From positions 1 to 27,490 of IMG/VR virus record IMGVR_UViG_3300007519_000061: a DNA stretch of 27,490 nt. The stretch is one strand, 5' to 3'. The position numbers and the translations under genes are program-made. Position 1 is the stretch's first letter, and each line of letters begins with the position of its first letter. This DNA is from a virus. Positions 1 through 5,522 of this stretch are shown piece after piece. The notes beneath the pieces are model-generated. The model saw only the letters and a list, made by a program, of their open reading frames with translations. It searched no databases and was not told the DNA's origin.

Positions 1-260
1 ACTGCACCGGGTGCGCTCCCCCCAAGGTGGAGTCCCCCCAACGCAGGGAGAAGAAACGTTATCTTTACGGAGGCGATTACCGTAAGCGTGCAGCCCAGCT
101 GAAACAACAAGCGACGAACTGTTATCTCTGCGGCAAAGACTTCACAATCGGCGACCGAATAGAAGCCGACCATGTTTACCCTGAGCTCGGGCACGAATCC
201 CCCCTCGCCCCAGCCCACCGTGAATGTAACCGCAAACGCGGCAACACCCCAATTAGCTAA
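1..260 (+). CDS. HNH endonuclease, main part (gene continues across the window ends)
   Basis: This is the C-terminal 86 residues of a small HNH nuclease, the type usually found beside the terminase in HK97-like phages, where it aids packaging-site cleavage. The frame is open to base 1 and joins in frame with the ORF starting at 27439, giving 103 residues in all. Visible motifs are an N-terminal CTGC pair that completes a zinc ribbon with the CLKC encoded at the right edge, a second CYLCG knuckle, the EADHVYPE motif (first His of HNH) and HRECNRKRGN (C-terminal His/Asn and Cys). A GTG at 27 could be a start, but it would remove the first zinc knuckle. The domain call is firm; the packaging role is inferred from position. 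Confidence 0.85.
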   Translation, partial: CTGCAPPKVESPQRREKKRYLYGGDYRKRAAQLKQQATNCYLCGKDFTIGDRIEADHVYPELGHESPLAPAHRECNRKRGNTPIS

Positions 261-298
261 ACCCACTCTGTAACCCCCAACCCACTCTGTAACCCCCA
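261..298. repeat. 19-bp tandem direct repeat, two copies
   Basis: The unit ACCCACTCTGTAACCCCCA occurs exactly twice head to tail (261-279 and 280-298), directly after the HNH stop codon. It is a candidate terminase-binding repeat, or may mark the region next to cos. Confidence 0.8.
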
Positions 299-403
299 AC
301 CCCCCCGTACGGGTTAACCGGGGGCGGGGTAAATCTCTACAAACGTCACCCCATCCACCCGCCACCCCAGCCTTCCCTTTACACCCGCGTAATTATTAGT
401 TTT

Positions 404-412
404 TGGTATGGT
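404..412 (+). promoter_or_regulatory. Extended -10 promoter for a leaderless start
   Basis: TGGTATGGT is an extended -10 (TG at 404-405, TATGGT at 407-412). Exactly six bases separate it from the ATG at 419, so transcription would begin at the start codon. No Shine-Dalgarno sequence is visible and no good -35 was found. The same TANNNT-N6 spacing recurs at four other places in this genome. Confidence 0.5.
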
Positions 413-418
413 TAGGTT

Positions 419-625
419 ATGAACCTAAAGATAGAACGTCTGCCCATTGATGGCTTGCTCTTTGACCCTTCGAATGCTCGCACTCATTCGGATGTAAACA
501 TTGCTGCGATTGCGGGAAGCTTGAGGCAGTTTGGGCAGCGTAAGCCGATTGTGGTCACTGCGGATAATGTCATTGTGGCTGGTAACGGAACGGTGGAGGC
601 GGTGCTCGAAAATGCCAGCCGGTAG
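419..625 (+). CDS. ParB-like N-terminal domain protein, short
   Basis: The 68 residues match the start of the ParB/Srx fold: a SNARTHSDVNIAAIAGSLRQFG-like stretch (about residues 18-40), then RKPIVV and the VAGNGTVEA box near the end (residues 52-61). ParB-type domains in phages are normally longer, and many are fused to methyltransferase or nuclease parts. This one stops right after the box. Its last 14 bases overlap the small terminase start, so the two are probably translationally coupled. The start is the ATG placed six bases after a -10 hexamer. It could be a minimal functional domain or a decayed gene. Confidence 0.6.
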   Translation: MNLKIERLPIDGLLFDPSNARTHSDVNIAAIAGSLRQFGQRKPIVVTADNVIVAGNGTVEAVLENASR

Positions 626-1061
626 ACCCGCCAAGCCTGCGGAGCAGAAGCGTCTGCTCGGTAACCCTGGCAAGCGTGCGCTGCCGGACGAGAGCTCTGT
701 GGTGCTCTTGCAGCAGGTGGAGAAGCGACCCGACCCGCCACGGCCTTTGTTGCGGTATGGGCAGGATTTGTGGGATCGCATTTGGTCGATGGGCGCTACA
801 TGGGTTTCGGATAAGAGCGATTTGGAGTTGCTGATCATGACTTGTGAAATGGTGGACGAGCGGTGGAATTTGCGGGTTAAGGTTATGCAGACGGATGACG
901 CGAAGCTGCGCCGTGGCCTTCGTGAATTGGATCGGCAGATTGTTTCTAATCTTTCCCTTTTGGGTTTCACTCCGTCTGACCGGTCGAGGCTCGGTGTTGC
1001 GGAGGTGAAGGCGAAGAGCCGGCTTGAGGAATTGATGGAACGTCGGGCTTCGCGTGACTGA
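612..1061 (+). CDS. Terminase small subunit
   Basis: The 149-residue protein opens with the basic PAGRPAKPAEQKRLLGNPGKR segment, typical of actinophage small terminases of the P27/Terminase_4 kind, which bind DNA at the packaging site. The rest is helical and charged, with a C-terminal helix rich in Arg and Glu (SRLEELMERR). I chose the ATG at 612 over an upstream in-frame ATG at 531 because the N-terminal motif begins exactly there and the upstream part lies inside the ParB-like gene. The end overlaps the large terminase start by 8 bases. Confidence 0.8.
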   Translation: MPAGRPAKPAEQKRLLGNPGKRALPDESSVVLLQQVEKRPDPPRPLLRYGQDLWDRIWSMGATWVSDKSDLELLIMTCEMVDERWNLRVKVMQTDDAKLRRGLRELDRQIVSNLSLLGFTPSDRSRLGVAEVKAKSRLEELMERRASRD

Positions 1062-2565
1062 GAGCTGGCCGCCTAAATGGTTGACGCCGGTGCCGGAGGA
1101 AGCTCTTGCTCGGGGTCGAGCGGAGGAGCCGGTCGTGGAGTTCGTTGAGGGTTATGGGCGTATCACGAAGGATTCTGTGGCGGGTAAAGCTGGGTCGCCT
1201 TTGGTGTTGCGTGATTGGCAGCAGACGCTTTTAGAACATTTGTTCGCATGGGATGACGACGGGCTCCGGCATCGGGTTTCCCTTGTAGGCATGCCAAGGA
1301 AATCAGGAAAATCGGCGCTCGGTTCTTTGATTGGTTTGTACTCTCTCATCCTCGGACCGAAGGGTGCGGAGGTTTATTCGGTCGCTGCGGAGAAGGAACA
1401 GGCGCGGATTGTTTTTGCGGACGCTAAGCGGACTGTGGAGGCTTCCCCGGAGCTCTCTGCAATCACGAAGCTGTACCGCGACGCGATCGAGCTGCCTGCG
1501 TTTAATTCTGTGTATCGGGTGCTCTCTGCCGAGTCTGTTACGAAGGAGGGGCTGTCGCCAACCACGGTTATCTTTGATGAGCTCCACGCGCAGCCGGACC
1601 GTGAATTGTTCGACGTATTCTCTCTGGCCATGGGTGCCCGTGGGAAGCTCGCCACGCTTATCGCAATCACCACCGCTGGCGTGCGCTCCGATCGCACCGG
1701 CAAGGACAGCATCGCGTTCAATTTGTACAATTTCGGCAAGCGAATCGCTTCGGGCGAGGAGAAGGACGACACTTTTTTTATGGCTTGGTGGGAATCGGAA
1801 GGGGACCACCGGCTCGAGCAGACCTGGCGGGAGGCTAATCCTGGGTTTGACGATCTGAGCGCGGCTTCGGATTTTGAGTCTGCGCTGCGCCGAACGCCGG
1901 AGGCGGAGTTTCGTATTAAGCGCTGTAACCAGTGGGTTTCTTCGGTGGAGACTTGGTTGCCGGCTGGCGCGTGGGATGCTTGCGCTGGCGACTTCGAGGT
2001 GGGTCCTAATGACGAGGTTGTCCTCGGTTTTGATGGTTCTTATAACGGGGACGCTTCGGTTATCTGCGGGGCTGTGGTCCCTGATTCGCAGGAGGACCCG
2101 ATTAAGGTTTTCCTTGTAAAGGCGTGGGAGAAGGACTTGGAACACGACCCGGATAATTGGCGGGTTGACATTGGCGAAGTTGAGCAGACAATTATGGAGT
2201 TTTGCCGGACCCACAATGTGCGCGAGATTGCTTGTGACCCTTTTCGGTGGCAGCGGTCCATGGAGGTGCTCGAAAACAAGGGGCTCCCTGTGGTCGCTTT
2301 CCCTCAATCGCCACAGCGCATGATTAAGGCGTGCGCTCGGTTCTTCGATTCTGTGGCCGAGAAGCGCGTGCTCCACGACGGCAATCCGCTTCTGTCTAGG
2401 CATATTGGCAATACCGCAATCAAGATGACGCCGGCTGGCCCGCACATCAAAAAGGAAAACCCGAACAGCCCGAGAAAAATTGACGCGGCCTGCGCTGCTA
2501 TTCTGGCACTTGACCGCGCTTCGGCGGGTAAGATAGAAGAAGTCGTGCCGGAGTTTTTTGGATAG
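1054..2565 (+). CDS. Terminase large subunit
   Basis: This is the 503-residue ATPase-nuclease motor that packages DNA into proheads (Terminase_1 family). The ATPase part has a Walker A GMPRKSGKS at residues 79-87 and a Walker B with catalytic Glu, VIFDELH, at about 172-178. The nuclease part shows acidic residues in the expected order: Asp in LGFDGSYNGD (about 327), Asp in IACDPFRW (about 395) and Asp in RKIDAACA (about 477). It starts with GTG at 1054, overlapping the small subunit. The length is normal for the family. Confidence 0.95.
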   Translation: MTESWPPKWLTPVPEEALARGRAEEPVVEFVEGYGRITKDSVAGKAGSPLVLRDWQQTLLEHLFAWDDDGLRHRVSLVGMPRKSGKSALGSLIGLYSLILGPKGAEVYSVAAEKEQARIVFADAKRTVEASPELSAITKLYRDAIELPAFNSVYRVLSAESVTKEGLSPTTVIFDELHAQPDRELFDVFSLAMGARGKLATLIAITTAGVRSDRTGKDSIAFNLYNFGKRIASGEEKDDTFFMAWWESEGDHRLEQTWREANPGFDDLSAASDFESALRRTPEAEFRIKRCNQWVSSVETWLPAGAWDACAGDFEVGPNDEVVLGFDGSYNGDASVICGAVVPDSQEDPIKVFLVKAWEKDLEHDPDNWRVDIGEVEQTIMEFCRTHNVREIACDPFRWQRSMEVLENKGLPVVAFPQSPQRMIKACARFFDSVAEKRVLHDGNPLLSRHIGNTAIKMTPAGPHIKKENPNSPRKIDAACAAILALDRASAGKIEEVVPEFFG

Positions 2566-2572
2566 GGGCTTA

Positions 2573-2701
2573 ATGTCTACGGGTTTACAGATCGCCGGCA
2601 TGTGCGCTGTCACTGCTGGGGCTTTGCTTTTGTCGATTCCTGCCGGTTTAGTTGTGGCTGGAGTTTTTCTTTTGCTAGTCGGCCTTGCGTTAGGGAGTTA
2701 A
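2573..2701 (+). CDS. Small membrane protein between terminase and portal
   Basis: This 42-residue ORF begins with ATG at 2573, five bases after an AGGGG ribosome site. It is almost wholly hydrophobic: residues 5-22 and 25-41 can form two membrane helices with a Pro-Ala-Gly turn between. It ends four bases before the portal GTG. Its function is unknown. Tight fit between neighbours, a good ribosome site and clear membrane character support it as real. Confidence 0.6.
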   Translation: MSTGLQIAGMCAVTAGALLLSIPAGLVVAGVFLLLVGLALGS

Positions 2702-2704
2702 CCT

Positions 2705-4063
2705 GTGGTGTTGAATCGGTTATTTGAGCAGCGGGCAGTCAGCTATCAGACGGTTTTTGAAGCTGGGGACGATTTGGCGTTTGGCAATTTGTCGGATACG
2801 CAGATTGATTCTAAGACTGTTTTCCAGGTTAACGCGGTTTACTCGGCGGTGTCGCTTATCGCTGACACGATCAGTACCCTGCCTGTGGATTGTTACATCC
2901 GTATCGATGGTCAGCGTCGCGCTTTCCGCCCGAAGCCGGCCTGGGTTGAGAAGCCTGACATTGCTTTGCCGAGGACGGCTTTCTGGAATTCGGTCATTGT
3001 TTCTTTGCTTCTTGAGGGCAACATTTTTGTGCGAGTTTTCAGCAACCGGCAGGGGCAAGTCGCTAACTTGGTGGTGTTGAATCCTCGAACCGTGACCGTG
3101 AAGCGCACCGCGGAGGGACGCCTATCTTTTGCGGTTGAGGGTGAGAATCGCACGCTTGGTCAAGAGGAGATTATTTTCATCCCGGATGTTTTGCGCCCAG
3201 GTACTGTGCGCGGTGTTTCCCGTGTCGAAGCTCTCAAGGAAAACTTTGGGCTTGCTCTTGCTCTCGAAAAATTTGCGGCCACATTTTTTGGAAATGGGAC
3301 GAACCTATCCGGTGTCATTGAAGTCGATCAGAACCTGACCGCGGAGCAGGCAGAAAACCTGCGTAACGGTTTTGATTCTAAGCACCGGGGCTGGCGTCGA
3401 GGGCACCGCACGGGTGTTCTTTCTGGCGGGGCGAAGTTTAAGACGACGCAGGTGAATCCTGAAAGCTCGCAGGCTATTGATGCTAGGCGTTTGGCTGTGG
3501 AGGATGTTGCTCGGGCTTTTAATATCCCGGCGCATCTTTTGAATATTCCAGGGACAACAACTTTCAGTTCCGTTGAGGCTAATGGGTTGCAGTTCATCAC
3601 GCACACTTTGCGCCCGATTGTGCAGAAGCTCGAGGACGCTTTCTCGCCGTTGATGGCTCTTTACCCTGGGGGCGAAACTTCCTACATCAAATTTAACCTG
3701 GACGGGCTGGCTCGAGCTGATCTGAATTCGCGGATGAGCGCATATTCGACCGGGTTGCAGGCCGGCTTCCTAACCATTAATGATGTGCGCCGCCTGGAGG
3801 ACCTATCGGATATTCAGGATCCTGCTGCGCAGTCGGTGCGGGTGCCTTTGGCTAACGTGAACATTGACGCGGCTGATTTGATTGCGAACGAGAAGCGGGT
3901 CAAGATGGCGCAGATTCTTGTGTTGTCAGGTTATGACCCCGCGGAGGCTCTTGCTGCTGTCGGCCTGGACCCAATTGCTCACACGGGGTTGGCTTCTTCG
4001 CAGTTGCAACCGGTGGCGCAGATTGACCCTGAAAACCCCGATGCCGTTTATGAGGTGCAGTGA
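2705..4063 (+). CDS. Portal protein (HK97 type)
   Basis: The 452-residue protein belongs to the Phage_portal family, which forms the dodecameric ring at the capsid vertex. Recognisable parts are the N-terminal NAVYSAVSLIADTISTLPVDCY segment (about residues 43-65), the central NPRTVTVKR strand, KFAATFFGNGTNLSGVIE (about 192-209) and ARRLAVEDVARAFNIPAHLLNIPG (about 260-283), all typical. It starts with GTG at 2705 (a second GTG follows at 2708). The stop overlaps the protease start region. Confidence 0.93.
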   Translation: MVLNRLFEQRAVSYQTVFEAGDDLAFGNLSDTQIDSKTVFQVNAVYSAVSLIADTISTLPVDCYIRIDGQRRAFRPKPAWVEKPDIALPRTAFWNSVIVSLLLEGNIFVRVFSNRQGQVANLVVLNPRTVTVKRTAEGRLSFAVEGENRTLGQEEIIFIPDVLRPGTVRGVSRVEALKENFGLALALEKFAATFFGNGTNLSGVIEVDQNLTAEQAENLRNGFDSKHRGWRRGHRTGVLSGGAKFKTTQVNPESSQAIDARRLAVEDVARAFNIPAHLLNIPGTTTFSSVEANGLQFITHTLRPIVQKLEDAFSPLMALYPGGETSYIKFNLDGLARADLNSRMSAYSTGLQAGFLTINDVRRLEDLSDIQDPAAQSVRVPLANVNIDAADLIANEKRVKMAQILVLSGYDPAEALAAVGLDPIAHTGLASSQLQPVAQIDPENPDAVYEVQ

Positions 4064-5052
4064 TGGTGCAGGATGTTTTGGCACCGCCGTGGGTGCGAGC
4101 CATTGCTAGGGGTGCCGTTGATGTTTCCCCCGAGGTTGCGGCGGTTGCGAACGGTAACGTGACGCGTGCTATGTGGGTGTTTGTCCGTGACGCTGTTTCG
4201 GTGCCTGGCGCATTGTTGTGGGGTGTGGTGTTGTCGGAGAGAGCCCGTGAACGTTTGTCTAAGTATGCGGAGGAGCGTGTTGGTATAATTGAGGAAGAAA
4301 ACGAAGGCCGAGCGAAGGGCGAAGCGTTGAGCAAGATGGAAACCCGCATATTGAGTGTTGATTCTTTTGAGGTGCGCGAAGATTCTGACGGGATGCACCT
4401 GGAAGGGTACGCTGCCCTTTTTAATTCTCGGAGCGAAAACTTGGGCGGCTTTACTGAGATGATTCAGCCTGGGGCTTTTCGCGCGTCGCTTCGGGCGCGT
4501 AACGATATCAAGTTCCTTTATAACCATGAGACCGGCGCTGTGCTCGGTTCAACTAGGGCGGGCACTTTGACGTTAACCGAGGATGAGCGGGGGCTCCGGG
4601 TGTCTGGCCTTTTGCCGAACACAACTCACGGCCGTGATGCTGCCGAGTTGGTCAAGCGTGGCGACGTATCAGCTTTTTCGTTTGGTTTCTCTATGCCTGC
4701 TCGGGGCGGGGATTCTTGGAACGCTGAGGGGACGGAGCGGATGCTGAAGTCTGTCAGGTTGCACGAGGTTTCCTTGGTGGCTTTCCCTGCGTATCCTGAA
4801 ACGGCGGGGACGGCTACTGTGCGCGGTCTGGACCGTGTTGCGCAACGCGCATCTGTTGATGCTGATGCGCTTGCCGATGCTTTGCTGAAGATTGAGAACG
4901 GTGACGATATCACTTCTGATGATCGGCAGCTGCTCGAGAAGGTCTTATCGGAGCTGGCCCCGGAACCTGAGGCCGTGGACGCTGGGCCCGATTTGAGTAT
5001 GGAGATGCTGGCTTTGAAGAAGAAGAAGCTTGCTTTATTGATGGGACTGTAA
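4063..5052 (+). CDS. Prohead protease (HK97 type) with an N-terminal extension
   Basis: The C-terminal two thirds is a peptidase U35/S78 prohead protease, which cleaves the scaffold part of the capsid protein. METRILSVDSFEV begins it at about residue 92; FTEMIQPGAF follows, then the catalytic His in LYNHETG (about 155) and the catalytic Ser in GDVSAFSFGF (about 206). The first 91 residues are extra: a helical region with a hydrophobic ALLWGVVL stretch and the acidic IIEEENEGR. Either the gene carries an unusual fused domain, or the protease proper also starts at ATG 4336. A GTG at 4060 is an alternative first codon. Confidence 0.88.
   Translation: MVQDVLAPPWVRAIARGAVDVSPEVAAVANGNVTRAMWVFVRDAVSVPGALLWGVVLSERARERLSKYAEERVGIIEEENEGRAKGEALSKMETRILSVDSFEVREDSDGMHLEGYAALFNSRSENLGGFTEMIQPGAFRASLRARNDIKFLYNHETGAVLGSTRAGTLTLTEDERGLRVSGLLPNTTHGRDAAELVKRGDVSAFSFGFSMPARGGDSWNAEGTERMLKSVRLHEVSLVAFPAYPETAGTATVRGLDRVAQRASVDADALADALLKIENGDDITSDDRQLLEKVLSELAPEPEAVDAGPDLSMEMLALKKKKLALLMGL
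4281..4289 (+). promoter_or_regulatory. Possible internal extended -10 promoter in the protease gene
   Basis: TGGTATAAT is a perfect extended -10 (TG at 4281-4282, TATAAT at 4284-4289). It lies 47 bases before an in-frame ATG (4336) at which the conserved protease domain begins. No -35 at normal spacing is visible. It may be chance, but it has the same TGG-TATNNT form as the promoter at 404-412. Confidence 0.3.
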
Positions 5053-5216
5053 TGGCTACTTATGATGATGTCAAAAAAACTATTTTGCGTGTTGCTGGTG
5101 ATCCTGTTTCCGGTCCTGTAAAGGATTTGGCGGATGACTGGGCGCGTGCGATTGTTGCGCTCGATGCTGAGCCGGCTAAAGAAACCCGAGTGCTGAAGGC
5201 TTCTGAGAAGCGCTAG
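5052..5216 (+). CDS. Small protein between protease and capsid genes
   Basis: This 54-residue ORF overlaps the protease stop by one base (TAATG). It is hydrophilic, with an amphipathic helix (DDVKKTILRVAG) and a C-terminal PAKETRVLKASEKR. Short proteins ending in similar ETR-rich tails occur near the capsid genes of actinophages as far as I recall, with no known function. It is the last gene before a strong terminator. Confidence 0.55.
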   Translation: MATYDDVKKTILRVAGDPVSGPVKDLADDWARAIVALDAEPAKETRVLKASEKR

Positions 5217-5227
5217 AAACGGGTTCT

Positions 5228-5270
5228 CCCCCACCGCTTTATCCCTTTTGGCGGTGGGGGTTTTCTTTTT
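5228..5270 (+). terminator. Rho-independent terminator upstream of the tmRNA-like RNA
   Basis: A perfect 10-bp stem CCCCCACCGC/GCGGTGGGGG (5228-5237 and 5251-5260) with a 13-base loop is followed by TTTTCTTTTT. This is the clearest terminator in the window. It should stop transcription from the terminase-portal-protease operon before the capsid unit. Confidence 0.9.
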
Positions 5271-5284
5271 GGGATCACAAAAAG

Positions 5285-5315
5285 CTGACATAACACGACG
5301 CGCTTTTGTTATCCT
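5285..5315 (+). promoter_or_regulatory. Promoter of the tmRNA-like RNA (and probably of the capsid gene)
   Basis: A -35 CTGACA (5285-5290, one mismatch to consensus) and a -10 TATCCT (5310-5315) are separated by 19 bases. Six bases after the -10 comes G5322, the first base of the acceptor stem. That is the same spacing as at the leaderless genes of this genome, so the RNA can be made with its mature 5' end. Confidence 0.65.
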
Positions 5316-5321
5316 GGATAA

Positions 5322-5403
5322 GGGGCCGGACGGTTTCGACGGCAGATGATCCCCGCATGCGGCCGTCTGTCGGACTGGGGTTCAATTCCCCACGGCTCCA
5401 CGA
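5322..5403 (+). ncRNA. Tag-less mini-tmRNA: tRNA-like domain of ssrA with a short P2 hairpin
   Basis: The 5' end, GGGGCCGGACGGTTTCGAC (5322-5340), matches the start of actinobacterial tmRNA (GGGGCUGAACGGUUUCGAC in M. tuberculosis, from memory) at 17 of 19 bases. Acceptor stem: GGGGCCG (5322-5328) pairs with CGGCTCC (5393-5399), including G3-U70, the alanine identity pair. Discriminator A5400 is followed by CGA instead of CCA. T-arm: TGGGG/CCCCA around the 7-base loop TTCAATT (5376-5392). GGAC (5372-5375) sits before the T-arm as in tmRNA. P2: GGCAGA (5341-5346) pairs with TCTGTC (5366-5371), extendable by two pairs. In normal tmRNA about 300 bases with the tag ORF and pseudoknots lie here; this RNA has only a hairpin loop. 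There is no 5-bp anticodon stem with a 7-base loop, so it is not a tRNA. Confidence 0.85.
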
Positions 5404-5522
5404 AGCTCACCGCATGGCGCGTTTTATACTGAAGGTATCCGGTATGCGTCAACGCCCCGGTTAATGGTTTGCGTCAACGCGATCATGCTATTCATATTCA
5501 TTCAAATTAAGGAGACATTTTC
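5404..5522 (+). promoter_or_regulatory. Leader between the mini-tmRNA and the capsid gene
   Basis: These 119 bases contain no terminator, so the capsid message probably begins as an extension of the mini-tmRNA transcript. They hold a segment at 5410-5416 complementary to the P2 loop, two copies of a 15-base repeat, a 16-codon ATG ORF (5414-5464) with no ribosome site, and the strong AAGGAG (5509-5514) eight bases before the capsid ATG. Confidence 0.5.
5441..5480 (+). repeat. Direct repeat pair GGTWTGCGTCAACGC in the capsid leader
   Basis: GGTATGCGTCAACGC (5441-5455) and GGTTTGCGTCAACGC (5466-5480) match at 14 of 15 bases and start 25 bases apart. Each contains GCG-TCAA-CGC, able to form a tetraloop hairpin in RNA. 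They could be protein-binding sites on DNA or RNA acting on capsid expression. Confidence 0.7.

Larger units (their letters stand above)
261..418. other. Non-coding region before the terminase: candidate cos/packaging site
   Basis: No gene is visible in these 158 bases. They hold a 19-bp tandem repeat (261-298), then a C-run, the palindrome GGTTAACC flanked by C and G runs (about 301-327), and a promoter just before base 419. HNH gene, non-coding gap, then terminase is the arrangement around cos in HK97-like phages, so the genome ends may lie here. No overhang can be read from sequence alone. Confidence 0.4.

Noticed and set aside
425-970. Long minus-strand ORF across the ParB-like and small terminase genes
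   Set aside because: It mirrors plus-strand genes with recognised motifs, and its own product (Arg/Ser-rich) shows no domain.
1303-2613. 436-codon minus-strand ORF opposite the large terminase
   Set aside because: It is a shadow of the terminase frame. The product is Arg/His-rich with no motif and no ribosome site.
5322-5403. Ordinary tRNA gene
   Set aside because: There is no D-stem and no 5-bp anticodon stem with a 7-base loop. The D-loop-side sequence is that of tmRNA, and the central hairpin joins the T-arm through GGAC as P2 does in tmRNA.
5372-5403. attP site copied from the 3' end of a host tmRNA gene
   Set aside because: Both the 5' and 3' halves of the tRNA-like domain are present and pair, the element has its own promoter, it lies amid structural genes, and there is no integrase in the genome.
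5414-5464. tmRNA-type tag ORF or leader peptide (16 codons) after the mini-tmRNA
   Set aside because: It does not end in the ALAA-type tag, lies outside the acceptor stem and has no ribosome site.
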